Positions 26,223 to 37,360 of a stretch of DNA of 64,000 nt are shown here, in pieces. The DNA is from Pseudaestuariivita rosea. GTDB lineage: Bacteria > Pseudomonadota > Alphaproteobacteria > Rhodobacterales > Rhodobacteraceae. Each line of letters opens with the position of its first letter. Positions within the stretch are counted from its first letter, which is position 1. Under the pieces are notes generated by a model that was not told where the DNA came from, made no database searches, and was given only the letters and a program-made list of their open reading frames with translations. The DNA lies in assembly GCF_017592335.1 (NCBI RefSeq), contig NZ_JACNMP010000017.1, positions 1 to 64,000 of the forward strand, written 5' to 3'. A program made the position numbers and the translations under genes.

Positions 26223-27587
26223 CTAATCTGCGCCGAAGACATCACCGACAAAACCGGCCAGATCACCAAATTGACGAACAGCGATCCCGTTGATCTGCGA
26301 CTGTTTCGCACTTGAAGGTGCCATGGCCGTTTTGAAACCAAGTTTTTGGGCTTCTTTCAACCGATTTTCCGTTTGAACGGCGGGTCTTAATGCCCCGGAC
26401 AGGCTGATTTCGCCAAAAAGGACACAGTCTTGCGGCAAACTAACATCTTCACGTGCAGAAAGCAGAGCCGTTGCAACCGCTAGATCCGCAGCTGGTTCGG
26501 TGATGCGTAGCCCGCCCGCAACGTTAAGATAGACGTCTAAGCCGGTGAAAGGTATGCCGCATCGCGCCTCCAGAACGGCTAAAATCATCGCCAGCCGTCC
26601 GCCATCCCAGCCCACAACGGTGCGCCGCGCCTGGGAATGCGGCGACGGCGCAACAAGGGCCTGAAATTCGCACAGAACAGGCCGAGTGCCTTCGATGCCG
26701 GCAAAGACCACCGATCCGGGCGCAGGATCGCCGCGTTCCGACAGAAACAGGGCCGAGGGGTTTTTGACCTCAACCAACCCACGGCCAGTCATCTCAAACA
26801 CACCGATTTCGTCGGCGGGGCCAAACCGGTTCTTGACGGCGCGCAGAATGCGGAACTGATGGCCACGTTCGCCCTCGAAATAAAGAACGGTGTCCACCAT
26901 GTGCTCAACCACGCGGGGGCCAGCGATCTGGCCGTCCTTGGTCACGTGACCGACCATAATGACCGAGATACCGCGCCGTTTGGCAAAGCTGGTCAGTTCA
27001 TGTGCGGCCGCGCGCACCTGACTGACCGACCCTGGCGCTGCCTCGACATTATCGGCCCACATGGTCTGGATCGAGTCGATGATCACCAGATCGGGCCGTT
27101 CGGTGTCAAGCGTTGTCAGGATATCGCGCAGATTGGTTTCCGAGGCCAGCGCGACGGGGCTTTCCGTCAACCCCAACCGCTGCGCGCGCATCCGGATCTG
27201 GGCGGCGGCCTCTTCGCCCGAGATATAGATGACCTTCAGCCCGTTGCGCGCAAACCGGGCGGCGGCCTGCAGCAGCAATGTCGATTTCCCGATGCCCGGA
27301 TCGCCGCCCACCAGCAGGGCCGATGCCTGTACCAGCCCGCCGCCCAGAACACGGTCCAATTCCGCCACTCCGGCCAGGGTCCGTTCAGGCGGGGTTTCTT
27401 CGGTCGACAGATCCGTCAGCGCAATCGCCCGCCCCCGCGTCGACCCCAAGGATTTCGAGGATGGCCCCGCGCTTAGCGGTTTTTCTTCGATGATCGTGTT
27501 CCACTCGCCGCAGTTTTCACAGCGACCCGACCATTTGGTATAGGTCGCGGCACAGGCCGTACAGGTGAACTGGGGGGATTTGGCCAT
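26223..27587 (-). CDS. radA: DNA repair protein RadA
   Basis: 454 residues, the family length. The N-terminus has a four-cysteine zinc finger (FTCTACAATYTKWSG, then CENCGEW), a RecA-like core with Walker A GGDPGIGKSTLLLQ and the KNRFGPADEIGVFEM block unique to RadA, and a C-terminal Lon-protease-like domain (GLDVYLNVAGGLRI). RadA is a hexameric helicase that drives branch migration during recombination. I set the start at 27587 (MAKSPQFTC); a much longer frame to 28046 crosses the pqiA gene and is an artefact. pqiA ends 2 bases upstream. Confidence 0.95.
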   Translation of the reverse strand: MAKSPQFTCTACAATYTKWSGRCENCGEWNTIIEEKPLSAGPSSKSLGSTRGRAIALTDLSTEETPPERTLAGVAELDRVLGGGLVQASALLVGGDPGIGKSTLLLQAAARFARNGLKVIYISGEEAAAQIRMRAQRLGLTESPVALASETNLRDILTTLDTERPDLVIIDSIQTMWADNVEAAPGSVSQVRAAAHELTSFAKRRGISVIMVGHVTKDGQIAGPRVVEHMVDTVLYFEGERGHQFRILRAVKNRFGPADEIGVFEMTGRGLVEVKNPSALFLSERGDPAPGSVVFAGIEGTRPVLCEFQALVAPSPHSQARRTVVGWDGGRLAMILAVLEARCGIPFTGLDVYLNVAGGLRITEPAADLAVATALLSAREDVSLPQDCVLFGEISLSGALRPAVQTENRLKEAQKLGFKTAMAPSSAKQSQINGIAVRQFGDLAGFVGDVFGAD

Positions 27588-27589
27588 AT

Positions 27590-28072
27590 CTATGCCTTGG
27601 CCGTCGTGGTTGTAACGTCCAGGCGGGACTGTGCGATCGACAACTCGATAGAGGCCAGAATGCAACCGGTGAACAGATAAAGACCCCATGCGATTTCGAT
27701 CTTGCCCAGACCAATGCCTTTGAACACAACGACATAAAGCGCGACCAGAAAAATGTCTGCCATCGCAAGCTTGCCCAGATATCCGATCACCGGAGATGTG
27801 CGGTGATCCAGCAGGCCGAATTGCAGCAAAGCCAATCCGATGGTTTTCAGATATGGCGCAAACAATGCGAACAACGTGACCATCAGCGCCAGAAACACGT
27901 CGCTGCCCCAAAGCGACTGCAGGCCCGAAATCACGCTGATTTCCGACAGTCCGAACAGCGGCAGAAGTCCCGCGCGCATCAGGGGGGCAAACCAGGCAAT
28001 GGGAAAAAGGATCAGCAGCGAAAGGTTCAGGATGCGCAGCACCCATCCGTAGGGGGTCGTTTGAAATGTCAT
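27590..28072 (-). CDS. Paraquat-inducible protein A-family membrane protein
   Basis: 160 residues with four hydrophobic segments (LRILNLSLLILFPIAWFAPL; VFLALMVTLFALFAPY; MADIFLVALYVVVF; and AWGLYLFTGCILASIE). This is the PqiA half-domain found in single-unit proteins. It lies between mlaF and radA, with 37 and 2 bases to its neighbours, so it may act with the Mla-type lipid transporter in the outer membrane or in lipid trafficking. I use ATG 28072; the longer frame to 28174 would overlap mlaF. Confidence 0.8.
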   Translation of the reverse strand: MTFQTTPYGWVLRILNLSLLILFPIAWFAPLMRAGLLPLFGLSEISVISGLQSLWGSDVFLALMVTLFALFAPYLKTIGLALLQFGLLDHRTSPVIGYLGKLAMADIFLVALYVVVFKGIGLGKIEIAWGLYLFTGCILASIELSIAQSRLDVTTTTAKA

Positions 28073-28109
28073 GTCGGTCAGGTGGCAGGCCCGCAGGATT
28101 AAGTCAAGT

Positions 28110-28852
28110 TTAACGCACCGCTTCAATCGGGCCTTCGGCCTTGCCGTGAATGAATTGCTGGACGTAAGGGTCATCGGTCTGGTCCATCTCGGCCACGGTG
28201 CCGGTCCACTGGATCACCCCGTCGTGCAGCATGGCAACGCGATCTGCAATGGACCGGACGGAGGTCATGTCGTGCGTGATGGTCATCGCGGTGGCGCCCA
28301 TTTCAACCACGATTTCGCGGATCAGATCGTTGATGACACCGGCCATGATCGGGTCCAGCCCGGTGGTGGGTTCGTCGAAAAAGATGATCTCGGGGTCCGC
28401 CGCGATGGCGCGGGCCAGGCCCACACGTTTTTGCATACCCCCCGAAAGTTCGGCCGGAAAACGGTCGGCCACATCAGATTTCAGACCCACGCGGCGCAGC
28501 TTATCAATGGCTATTTCGCGTGCCTCGGCCTTGGGTCGTTTCAATTTGCCGCGCAGCAGACGGAACGCCACATTCTGCCAGACGGGCAGACTGTCAAACA
28601 GGGCCGCCCCCTGAAACAGCATGCCGAAGCGGGCCAGGAATGCATCGCGGTCGGCTTCGGTGACATCCTGATCATCGACAATGATCTGGCCGCTGTCGGG
28701 TGTGACCAGCCCCAGAACGCATTTCAGCGCGACCGATTTACCAGTGCCGGACCCACCAATGATGACCATGCTTTCGCCCTTGGGTACATTCAGTGTCATG
28801 CCGCGCAGCACCTGATTATTGCCAAAGGCCTTATGAACGTCGTTAAGCTGGA

Positions 28853-28856
<4 letters not shown>
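28110..28856 (-). CDS. MlaF-like ABC transporter ATP-binding protein
   Basis: 248 residues. Walker A GGSGTGKS at 35-42, signature LSGGMQKRVGLARA, Walker B IIFFDEPTTGLDP, and the C-terminal part typical of Mla/Ttg2A ATPases. With the MlaE-like permease it would move phospholipids between the inner and outer membranes. Its start overlaps the permease stop by 4 bases. No MlaD-type substrate-binding gene follows, so MlaBCD must be elsewhere or different. Confidence 0.9.
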
Positions 28857-29634
<778 letters not shown>

Positions 29635-29638
<4 letters not shown>

Positions 29639-30675
29639 CCGATGTACCGTCTGTTGTAGCGTTGCCCAAGCGATGTCAGGATTTCATACCCGATTGTCCC
29701 TGCTGTCGCGGCCAGATCATCGACGCCCTGATGGGGGCCAAGGATATCCAGATGCGACGGCACATGCGACAGGGCGCTGACATCAATCGTAATCAAATCC
29801 ATCGAGACGCGGCCCACAATAGGGCAGGGGGTGTCATCGGCATAAAGCTGCCCCTGATTGCCCATCGCGCGGATCAGTCCGTCGGCGTAACCTGCGGAAA
29901 CGGTCGCAATCGTGGCGGGTCCGTCGGCGATCCAGGTGTTGCCATAACCCACGGCCTCACCCGGAACCAGTTCGCGCAGCTGTACGATCGGCAGTGATAA
30001 TTGCACGGGTTTTGACGCAGTATCAAAAGGTTGCCCGCCGTAAAGACCGATGCCAGGACGCGTGATGTCAAAGTGATAGCCCGGATCCAGCAAACAGCCG
30101 CCCGTGGCCGACAGGGACAGGGGGCAATCAAGGCCTTCGGTCATCTTGCGAAAGGCTTCCAGTTGAAATCCGTTCATCGGATGCCCCGGTTCATCGGCGC
30201 AGGCCAGGTGACTGATAACCATCGCCGGTCCCTGCGCCATGACCAGTTCGGCGACCGCGGCCCATTCGCCGGGTTCCATCCCCAGGCGGTTCATGCCGCT
30301 GTCCAGCTGGATGCCAAAGGGGTGTCCTGGCAGGGCTTCAAAATGACGGGTCAGCTGATCGACCGAGTTGATCATCGGGACCAGTCCCAGATCACTGATC
30401 ATGTCGGTGTCACCGGCCATATGTCCCGAAAAGATAAAGATTTCAGGGCCTTCCCCCAAAGCCTGCCGCACCGCTGCGCCTTCCTCGACCACGGCGACAA
30501 AGAACTTGCGTGCCCCCGCCTTGGCCAGTGTGCGGGCCACACGGCCTGACCCCAGACCGTATCCGTCCGCCTTGACCACGGCACCCGTTTCCGTTCCCGA
30601 TCCGGTCAAACGGTCCAGCGCGCGCCAGTTTTCGGCCACCGCATTCAGGTCAATGGTCAGTGTTCCCGTCGCCAT
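29635..30675 (-). CDS. alr: Alanine racemase
   Basis: 346 residues. The pyridoxal phosphate enzyme that makes D-alanine for peptidoglycan. The lysine K35 lies in [10 protein letters not shown], the standard site; the RPGIGLYGG motif and the YADGL-type segment near the C-terminus are also present. It is the first gene of a six-gene minus-strand run that continues with mlaE, mlaF, pqiA, radA and cvpA. Length is a little shorter than average but complete. Confidence 0.94.
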
Positions 30676-30795
30676 TAGCGCGTTTTGACAGGCAATTGGC
30701 GAAGGTCAAGCGAAAACGGGGTTCGATCGGTGGGCTTTGAACAAAAAACGTCGTTGTGAAACCGCAAGCGACTGATGTGATGCCCAGGCTGAATT

Positions 30796-31137
30796 TCAAA
30801 GCTGTTCGACCGTCACTTTTGTCAGATAGAAGGCCAGATGATCCTTGATTTCCGCCGCACCGTCGATGGGGGTTTCATAGGTCCAGGCCGCGTCTTCTAT
30901 CGTTTCACTTTTGGTCACGATCGAAAAGTAATTCGCAGTGCCCTTATAAGGGCAGCGGGTGGTGCTGTCAGTCGGTTCCAAAAACGCCATCGCCAGATCG
31001 CTGCGGGGGAAATAGATGGCGGGCGGATAGGGGCCTTCGCTCAGCTCAAGTGCATCGCTGGATTCACCGATCACCGCGCCGCCGACGCGCACAACCCAAG
31101 TGCCGGGTGCCTTGCGAATTTTGATGTGATCTGCCAT
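30796..31137 (-). CDS. DUF427-domain protein
   Basis: 113 residues from ATG 31137. The conserved features of DUF427 are seen: YFPRSDLAMAFL, TRCPYKGTANYFS and WTYETP. The family has a small beta-barrel-like fold of unknown function, often alone or duplicated. The longer frame to 31212 has no added support. It lies 44 bases after the aminopeptidase on the same strand. Confidence 0.85.
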   Translation of the reverse strand: MADHIKIRKAPGTWVVRVGGAVIGESSDALELSEGPYPPAIYFPRSDLAMAFLEPTDSTTRCPYKGTANYFSIVTKSETIEDAAWTYETPIDGAAEIKDHLAFYLTKVTVEQL

Positions 31138-31181
31138 GTGATCCCCCCTTTTCCTTGCATGACGTTCGTAACAGCACTGTG

Positions 31182-32972
31182 TCAAAGTGGCCTGCAGGCC
31201 CGTTCCAACCACGCCCGCGCACTGTCACTTAACCGGTCCTGCAACCTGGTGAAACAGTCGGCGTGATAGTCATTCAGCCAACTGCGTTCCGCCGTCGTCA
31301 GCATATCCAGTCGTATCAGACGTCGATCAATGGGAACATAGGTCAGCGTTTCGAAAGACAACATCTGACGGTCATCCGCGCCGGGCAATTCGGGCGCGGG
31401 TTGCACGACGATCAAATTTTCTATGCGGATGCCAAAGGCCCCATCGCGATAATAGCCCGGTTCATTCGACAGGATCATACCGGGTTTCAGCGGAACCTCG
31501 GACGCGCGACTGATCCGTTGCGGGCCTTCGTGCACGCCCAGATAAACGCCAACGCCGTGGCCCGTGCCGTGGTCAAAATCCAGCCCCGCGGTCCAAAGGG
31601 GAAACCGCGCCAGCGCGTCCAGATCGCGGCCCGCCAGCCCCTTGGGGAACCGCACGCGGCTCAGCGTGATCATCCCCTGCAGCACGCGGGTGAAGCATCT
31701 GCGTGGCTCTTCATCGGGGTCACCCATGGCGATGGTGCGGGTGATATCGGTGGTGCCGTCGATATATTGCCCGCCGCTGTCGACCAGCAACAGATCACCG
31801 TCGCGGATTTTGCGGTTGGTTTCGGTGGTCACGCGGTAATGCACAATCGCGCCGTTGGGGCCGGTGCCGCTGATGGTCTCAAAGCTGATGTCGCGCAGGG
31901 CGTTGGTGGCGCGGCGATAGCCCTCCAGCGCTTTGACCACATCGATCTCAGTCAGGGTTTCGGCGTCTTGAGCATCCAGCCAGGCCAGAAATTCAACCAC
32001 CGCCGCGCCATCGCGCAGGTGCGCCTCGCGCGTGGCTGTAATCTCGGCGTCAGTTTTGCAGGCCTTGGGCAGGATGCAGGGGTCTTCGTCATAGGCAATC
32101 TGAGCCTTCGTCACCTGCCGCGTTACTTCAAGCGGGGCCGATTTCGGATCAACACGGACCGTGCCGGTCAGTTGGTTCAGGTGATCGGTGAAATCAGTGA
32201 TCGGGTGCAGCCGCACGTCGCCGCCAATGTGATCCGTCAGGTCGCCCAAGCTAGAGTTGTTGCTGAACAGGTCCACGGTCTCATCGGCGCGCAGAATGGC
32301 AAAAGCCTGCACGACCGGCATCCGATCAATGTCACTGCCGCGGATATTCAGCAGCCAGGCGATGCTGTCGGGCAGGGTCAGGATGGCACAATCGTGATCT
32401 GCGTCTTTCAGTGTTTGCGCAACTTCACTGCGTTTTTCGTCATGAGTTTTTCCCGCGAGATCGGCGGGATAGACGATGGTCTTGCCGTCGGGGGCAGAGG
32501 GCTGATCATCCCATATGTGGTCAATCAGGTTCGCCGGATCGGGGCGTAGGGTGATATCGGTACCCTTCAGCGTTTTCTCAATCTGCTCAATCTCATGTTG
32601 CGTGTGCAGCCAGCTGTCAAAGCCGATGATGCCGCCGGTCAGCTGATCTTTCAGCCAATCGCCCGGCTTGGTCTCGGGCCAGTTGACGGGGGTAAAGACA
32701 TCGGCCACCTGATCGCGTACTTGCAACCGATAGCGCCCGTCAATGAAAACGCCCGCGATATCCTTCAGGGCGATGCAGAACCCGGCCGAGCCCGTAAACC
32801 CTGTCAGCCACGCCAGGCGTTCATCCCGCGGGGCGACATTTTCGCCCTGATGCACATCTGCGCGCGGGATGATATAGCCATCAAGCCCCTGATCGCCCAT
32901 CGCGCCCCGCAGTTTCGCCAAACGCGGAGGCCCCTGTTCCGGTGTCGTCGTGGGATCAAAGGTCTGAAACAT
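31182..32972 (-). CDS. Xaa-Pro aminopeptidase (aminopeptidase P, M24B)
   Basis: 596 residues, the long three-domain form. Two creatinase-like N-terminal domains are followed by the pita-bread catalytic domain with the five metal ligands: D in LLVDSGGQYIDGTTDITR (two Asp), H in HGTGHGVG, E in SNEPGYY and E in FGIRIENL. It cleaves the first residue from peptides with proline in position 2, using manganese or zinc. No signal peptide is seen. The gene is separate from GNAT by 144 bases that contain a palindromic repeat. Confidence 0.92.
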   Translation of the reverse strand: MFQTFDPTTTPEQGPPRLAKLRGAMGDQGLDGYIIPRADVHQGENVAPRDERLAWLTGFTGSAGFCIALKDIAGVFIDGRYRLQVRDQVADVFTPVNWPETKPGDWLKDQLTGGIIGFDSWLHTQHEIEQIEKTLKGTDITLRPDPANLIDHIWDDQPSAPDGKTIVYPADLAGKTHDEKRSEVAQTLKDADHDCAILTLPDSIAWLLNIRGSDIDRMPVVQAFAILRADETVDLFSNNSSLGDLTDHIGGDVRLHPITDFTDHLNQLTGTVRVDPKSAPLEVTRQVTKAQIAYDEDPCILPKACKTDAEITATREAHLRDGAAVVEFLAWLDAQDAETLTEIDVVKALEGYRRATNALRDISFETISGTGPNGAIVHYRVTTETNRKIRDGDLLLVDSGGQYIDGTTDITRTIAMGDPDEEPRRCFTRVLQGMITLSRVRFPKGLAGRDLDALARFPLWTAGLDFDHGTGHGVGVYLGVHEGPQRISRASEVPLKPGMILSNEPGYYRDGAFGIRIENLIVVQPAPELPGADDRQMLSFETLTYVPIDRRLIRLDMLTTAERSWLNDYHADCFTRLQDRLSDSARAWLERACRPL

Positions 32973-33075
32973 ATGGCGCCCCTTTTGCGGTTTCAGATGT
33001 TGTGCCTTTTGGGGCGGGGCTTGTCGAGGGGGAGTAAGTTGATAGTTGAAGTGCTTTATTCAATGTTTTTCAGGA

Positions 33076-33098
33076 GGTCCCGGATCAAGTCCGGGACC
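33076..33098. repeat. Palindromic repeat unit
   Basis: GGTCCCGGA and TCCGGGACC are perfect 9-base arms around a 5-base loop (TCAAG). Palindromes of this CCCGGA type are spread through alphaproteobacterial genomes. It lies between pepP and the GNAT gene; with no T run on either strand it is not a clear terminator. Confidence 0.6.
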
Positions 33099-33116
33099 GC
33101 GCCACTAGTTTTCCAG

Positions 33117-33566
33117 TTAAGCCCGTCGTGGAATACGCCGTTTTTGAAATCCGGTTTTTGTCTGCTCGAAGCCTGCCTGATGATAGAAGTTAATAGCGTC
33201 AGAGCGGGTTGATCCCGTCAGCAGCATGACCTTATAGCACCCCTGTTGCCACGCAATCTCGGTCGCCGCATCAAGGATCATCTTTCCCAACCCGCGCCGT
33301 CTGAAATCCGTATGGGTGACAACATTTTCAATCAGACCATATGGCGTGCCCGCGCGCGTCAGGTTCGGTACAACGACCAGAGTGCAGGATGCAACAAGTT
33401 GGCTATCAATCTCGCCCAGAAAAATACCGCTGCCGTCGTACTTCAGAAAGGCGTCAAAAACCGTCTCGGCCTGTGTTTTTGAGGGGCGCCGGTCCTCTGG
33501 CATAAGGTGCCGATAGAGGTCCAGCAGGTTTTCTAGGTCTGTACGAACGGCCTGACGAATATGCAC
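33117..33566 (-). CDS. GNAT N-acetyltransferase
   Basis: 149 residues. The acetyl-CoA binding loop is seen at RRRGLGKMIL, and the family's C-terminal strand at NFYHQAGFE. The substrate cannot be told. It lies 7 bases after cobT, so it is cotranscribed with it, though nothing else ties it to cobalamin. Confidence 0.85.
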   Translation of the reverse strand: MHIRQAVRTDLENLLDLYRHLMPEDRRPSKTQAETVFDAFLKYDGSGIFLGEIDSQLVASCTLVVVPNLTRAGTPYGLIENVVTHTDFRRRGLGKMILDAATEIAWQQGCYKVMLLTGSTRSDAINFYHQAGFEQTKTGFQKRRIPRRA

Positions 33567-33573
33567 GCTGACG

Positions 33574-35451
33574 TCACCCTGCCTTCTTCAGTCCCATGAC
33601 CCGCGCCCTTGCCCTTGGGTCGCTGTCGAACAGGCTGGCGAGTTGTTCGGTCATAGCGCCGGCCAGTTGTTCGACGTCGGTGATCGTCACGGCGCGGTCG
33701 TAATAGCGGGTGACGTCGTGGCCGATGCCGATGGCGATCAGCTCAACCGCTTTCCGCTTTTCAACCATGGCAATCACGTCACGCAGGTGTTTTTCCAGAT
33801 AATTCGCGGGGTTAACAGACAGGGTTGAGTCGTCGACCGGCGCGCCGTCGCTGATCACCATCAGGATTTTGCGGGCCTCGACACGGCGCTCCATCCGGCG
33901 ATGCGCCCATTCCAGCGCCTCGCCGTCGATGTTTTCTTTCAGCAGACCCTCTTTCATCATCAGGCCCAGATTGTCGCGGGATCGCCGCCAGGGGGCATCG
34001 GCGGATTTATAGACGATGTGGCGCAGGTCATTCAGGCGGCCGGGCTGTTGCGGACGCCCGTCGGCCAGCCATTGTTCGCGGCACATCCCGCCCTTCCACG
34101 CGCGGGTGGTAAAGCCCAGAATTTCGACCTTGACCTGACAGCGTTCCAGCGTGCGGGCCAGGACATCGGCGCAGATGGCTGCGATGCTGATCGGACGCCC
34201 GCGCATGGACCCCGAGTTATCCAGCAACAGCGTCACGCAAGTATCTCGGAACTCGGTATCTTTTTCGACCTTGAAGCTAAGTGGTGTCGTGGGGTTGGCG
34301 ACCACACGGGCCAGCCGGCCTGCGTCCAGAATGCCTTCCTCAAGATCGAATTCCCAACTGCGGCTTTGTTGCGCCTGCAGGCGACGCTGCAGTTTATTCG
34401 CCAAGCGGCTGACGGCACCTTTCAGAGGGTCCAACTGCTGGTCCAGATAGGCGCGCAGGCGTTCCAGTTCGGCGGGTTCGGCCAGATCTTCGGCAGCGAT
34501 TTCTTCGTCGTTTTCGGTGTTGAAAACCTGGTAATTCGGATCAGCGTCGGACACGGGCTGCGGGGCGGGAGGCTCAAGCGGGGCCTCGCCCTCGGGCATA
34601 TCAGCCTCGTCCCCCATTTCCGCATCGGCCATGTCATCCAGTGTCACACTGGCTTGAGCCGCATCCTGCTGTTCTTCCTGCGATTGCTCGGGCGAGGCCT
34701 CGACGTCATCTTCCTGGTCCTGATCGTCCTGCCCGGTGCTGTCGGGTTCCTGATCCGGGTCATCACCGCTTTCGGCTTCATCTTCCTGATCGTCATCGTA
34801 TTGGTCGGGGTCATCGCCCAACTGATCGCCATAGCCCAGATCGCTGATGATCTGACGCGCAAATTTGGAAAAAGCGGTTTGATCTGAAAGGGTTGCTTCC
34901 AGATCGTCCAGCGTGCCGCCTGCGCGATCTTCGATAAAGCCGCGCCAAAGCTGCATCACGTTATCGGCCCCTTTGGGCAGGTCGCGACCTGTGGCCAGAT
35001 GCCGGATCAGATAGCCCGCAGCGGTGGCCAGTGGTGCTTCGGTTGGGTCCTTGATCTGATCATACCCCCGCCGCATTGCCTCGGACCCGATTTTGGCGTC
35101 TATATTTCCCGCTGTGCCGGGCATATGCTGCGCACCAACGGCTTCGATGCGGGCCGTTTCCATCGCTTCATACAGATCCCGCGCCATCTGCCCTTGTGGG
35201 GCGTAACGGGCGTGGGTTCCGGTGTCATGAAACTTGTGCCGCAGAGCCAGCGCGTCGGCGGTCCCGCGGGCCAACAAAACTTCGTCCCGTGTCATGCGGC
35301 GACTGACCTGTGGCAGCCTGATCGTGTCGGCCGTTTGCCCCGGTGGGTCGACCGTATAGCTGACCGATAGCTCAGGATCATCGGCCATGACCTTGGTGGC
35401 CTCGGCCAGGGCTTTTTTGAAGGGATCAGCGGGATTGTCAGAGTTTGTCAT
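33574..35451 (-). CDS. cobT: Cobaltochelatase subunit CobT
   Basis: 625 residues. CobT with CobS forms the AAA-type complex that helps CobN insert cobalt into hydrogenobyrinic acid diamide in the aerobic cobalamin pathway. It has a long N-terminal part, a very acidic low-complexity stretch (about residues 205-300, rich in Asp, Glu and Gln), and a C-terminal von Willebrand A domain with the metal-ion site DNSGSMRG. Length and composition match the family. cobS lies 750 bases upstream with a lipoprotein gene between them, an uncommon separation. Confidence 0.94.
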   Translation of the reverse strand: MTNSDNPADPFKKALAEATKVMADDPELSVSYTVDPPGQTADTIRLPQVSRRMTRDEVLLARGTADALALRHKFHDTGTHARYAPQGQMARDLYEAMETARIEAVGAQHMPGTAGNIDAKIGSEAMRRGYDQIKDPTEAPLATAAGYLIRHLATGRDLPKGADNVMQLWRGFIEDRAGGTLDDLEATLSDQTAFSKFARQIISDLGYGDQLGDDPDQYDDDQEDEAESGDDPDQEPDSTGQDDQDQEDDVEASPEQSQEEQQDAAQASVTLDDMADAEMGDEADMPEGEAPLEPPAPQPVSDADPNYQVFNTENDEEIAAEDLAEPAELERLRAYLDQQLDPLKGAVSRLANKLQRRLQAQQSRSWEFDLEEGILDAGRLARVVANPTTPLSFKVEKDTEFRDTCVTLLLDNSGSMRGRPISIAAICADVLARTLERCQVKVEILGFTTRAWKGGMCREQWLADGRPQQPGRLNDLRHIVYKSADAPWRRSRDNLGLMMKEGLLKENIDGEALEWAHRRMERRVEARKILMVISDGAPVDDSTLSVNPANYLEKHLRDVIAMVEKRKAVELIAIGIGHDVTRYYDRAVTITDVEQLAGAMTEQLASLFDSDPRARARVMGLKKAG

Positions 35452-35529
35452 AGCGCTGCATCATATGGCGGATTTGCCGATGGTAAAGACCAATCCGAAT
35501 GAGATGCCTGCGGCATCAGGTTTGAGGTT

Positions 35530-35594
35530 TTGCGCCGCGCTGGCGCGCGTCGCCGTGCCTGCGGCGCGAGTATTTTTGGAACAATAAAAGAAGG
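35530..35594. repeat. Dispersed GAGTATTT-type repeat near cobT
   Basis: GCGCCGCGC... then GAGTATTTTTGGAACAA (35568-35584) followed by AAAAGAAG, between cobT and the small lipoprotein gene. The GAGTATTT core and the following AAGAAG resemble two other sites at 36070-36095 (reverse) and 39556-39576, so it looks like a family member. Confidence 0.4.
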
Positions 35595-35602
35595 TGTAGT
35601 TA

Positions 35603-35977
35603 TTACAAGCCTTCTAGGCCTGAGTAGTCGATATTCCTCAGGACGCGATCAAATTTGTCAGGTTCACGGGACTTGATGGCATTGATGGTTGCAGCAGATC
35701 GCATCTGACGCATTTGTGCCTCGGATTGGGTTTCGCACTGACGAAAAGCGTCGGACCAGCCCTGGGCGTAGTCGCGGTCAGAATTGAAGCGTGTCTGGTC
35801 CTTGCGAAATTGTTCGAACAGATCACCGGCGGCCTGGCGTCCAGAATGGCATCCGTCATCGAAACCTGCACGATAACTGGCAGATGTATTGGATCTGTCT
35901 GATATCATCGTTTCAGATGGTTCCGGTAGATCGCATGCGAACAGTGCAAATGCAGGCAAGGCTATAATCCAACGCAT
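35603..35977 (-). CDS. Small lipoprotein with two YxxG(F/W)xD repeats
   Basis: 124 residues from ATG 35977, with GGA eight bases upstream; the first in-frame ATG is 35986. The lipobox is LFAC, so the mature protein starts at that cysteine and is lipid-anchored. The rest has two matching motifs, YRAGFDDGCHSG and YAQGWSDAFRQC, which look like a short repeat. Small lipoproteins of this pattern occur in many proteobacteria, but I know no assigned function. It sits between cobT and cobS on the same strand. Confidence 0.7.
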   Translation of the reverse strand: MRWIIALPAFALFACDLPEPSETMISDRSNTSASYRAGFDDGCHSGRQAAGDLFEQFRKDQTRFNSDRDYAQGWSDAFRQCETQSEAQMRQMRSAATINAIKSREPDKFDRVLRNIDYSGLEGL

Positions 35978-36069
35978 CTTGATCATCCAATATATGCAAT
36001 TACGGATTCATCAACGACACAATACATCTAAAAGTTGTTTTTTGGCAAGCCCGCTTAGTATAACAGAAT

Positions 36070-36180
36070 GTCATCTTCTTCTTGGTTAAAATACTCTGGG
36101 GGTGAAGGCCGTCTCTGAAACGCTCTGGCAGAGCGTTTCAGGCCTGAACGGGCGAAGCCCAGGCGGGGCAAAGCCGCAAT
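36070..36180. repeat. Mosaic repeat copy A, downstream of cobS
   Basis: It starts with CTTCTTGGTTAAAATACTC (reverse of the GAGTATTT element), passes AAGGCCGTC, then a perfect 11-bp hairpin (TGAAACGCTCT, 36116-36126, with AGAGCGTTTCA, 36130-36140, loop GGC). It continues with AGGCCTGAACGGGCGAAGCC and a GC-rich tail with GCGC inverted pairs. A matching block on the opposite strand is present at 39545-39660. No gene fits here. Confidence 0.55.
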
Positions 36181-36197
36181 TGCGCGCAGCGCAAATC

Positions 36198-37187
36198 TTA
36201 CCCCAGGCTCATGCTGGCGGCGCTTTCAGGCAGTTCCTCGTCAAAGCAGCGCTGATAGAATTCGGCAACAGTCTGGCGTTCCAGTTCATCGCATTTGTTC
36301 AGGAAGGTCAGTCGAAAGCCGTAGCCCACGTCGCGGAAAATTTCGGCGTTTTGGGCCCAGGCGATCACTGTCCTTGGGCTCATCACAGTCGACAGATCGC
36401 CGTTCATGAACGCCGTCCGGGTCAGGTCAGCCACGGTGACCATCTGGCCCACGGTTTTGCGACCTTTTTCAGTGTTGTAATGCGGGTTTTTAGCCAGAAC
36501 GATGGCGGCCTCGGCATCGTGGGACAGATAGTTCAACGTGGCCACCAGGCTCCACCGGTCCATCTGGCCCTGGTTGATTTGCTGGGTGCCGTGATAAAGC
36601 CCCGTCGTGTCGCCAAGGCCCACCGTGTTGGCCGTGGCGAAGATGCGGAAATAGGGGTGGGGGGTGATCACCTGGTTCTGATCCAGCAGGGTCAGTTTCC
36701 CGTCGACCTCAAGCACACGCTGGATCACAAACATCACATCGGCGCGACCGGCGTCGTATTCGTCAAACACAATCGCCGTCGGATTGCGCAGCGCCCAGGG
36801 CAGGATACCTTCTTGAAATTCGGTGACCTGTTTGCCGTCTTTCAGCTTGATCGCATCTTTGCCGATCAGATCAATCCGGCTGATGTGGCTATCCAGATTC
36901 ACGCGCACACAGGGCCAGTTCAAACGGCTGGCCACCTGTTCGATATGCGTCGACTTCCCGGTGCCGTGATAGCCCTGGATCATGACACGGCGGTTGTGGC
37001 TGAAGCCTGCAAGGATCGCCAGCGTCGTATCGGGATCGAATTTATAGGTGCCGTCCAGATCAGGCACGCGGTCGGACCGGTCGGCAAAGCCCTTGACTTT
37101 CATATCGGTATCGATGCCGAATACCTCGCGGACAGAGATTTCTTCGGTTGGTTTTGCATTCATGTCCATGGTCCCGTCCGCCATCAT
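36198..37187 (-). CDS. cobS: Cobaltochelatase subunit CobS
   Basis: 329 residues from ATG 37187. CobS is the AAA+ ATPase of the cobaltochelatase. Walker A is GYHGTGKST, Walker [10 protein letters not shown], and the sensor-1 region [22 protein letters not shown] is typical. Three consecutive ATG codons (37190, 37187, 37184) each follow GAGGG, so the exact start is uncertain by a few residues; a longer frame to 37238 lacks a ribosome binding site. The lipoprotein and cobT lie downstream. Length is near the family's 330. Confidence 0.93.
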   Translation of the reverse strand: MMADGTMDMNAKPTEEISVREVFGIDTDMKVKGFADRSDRVPDLDGTYKFDPDTTLAILAGFSHNRRVMIQGYHGTGKSTHIEQVASRLNWPCVRVNLDSHISRIDLIGKDAIKLKDGKQVTEFQEGILPWALRNPTAIVFDEYDAGRADVMFVIQRVLEVDGKLTLLDQNQVITPHPYFRIFATANTVGLGDTTGLYHGTQQINQGQMDRWSLVATLNYLSHDAEAAIVLAKNPHYNTEKGRKTVGQMVTVADLTRTAFMNGDLSTVMSPRTVIAWAQNAEIFRDVGYGFRLTFLNKCDELERQTVAEFYQRCFDEELPESAASMSLG

Positions 37188-37360
37188 CATACCCTCACGT
37201 CTATGCGTGGATTGTGGTGCAACATATCGCCGGAACACGCAAGAGGGGGATGCGGTGGTGGTGCCTTATTTCATTTAGATACTGACGGTTTTTACAGGAA
37301 ATCCGGTGCGGCAATCTGCGCGTCCGCGCAGCATGCCTGTTTATGACAACTTCAAGTCCC

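Noticed and set aside
31263-32549. Plus-strand frame of 428 codons
   Set aside because: Antisense to the aminopeptidase P gene, with no ribosome binding site or known domain.
33901-34887. Plus-strand frame of 328 codons
   Set aside because: Antisense to cobT; its hydrophobic run is a mirror of the acidic region on the other strand.
36116-36140. Hairpin after cobS as a terminator
   Set aside because: The 11-bp stem has no T-run on the minus strand, so it fits a repeat better than a terminator.
36102-37346. Plus-strand frame of 414 codons
   Set aside because: It runs opposite cobS and through the hairpin repeat; its composition matches no family.
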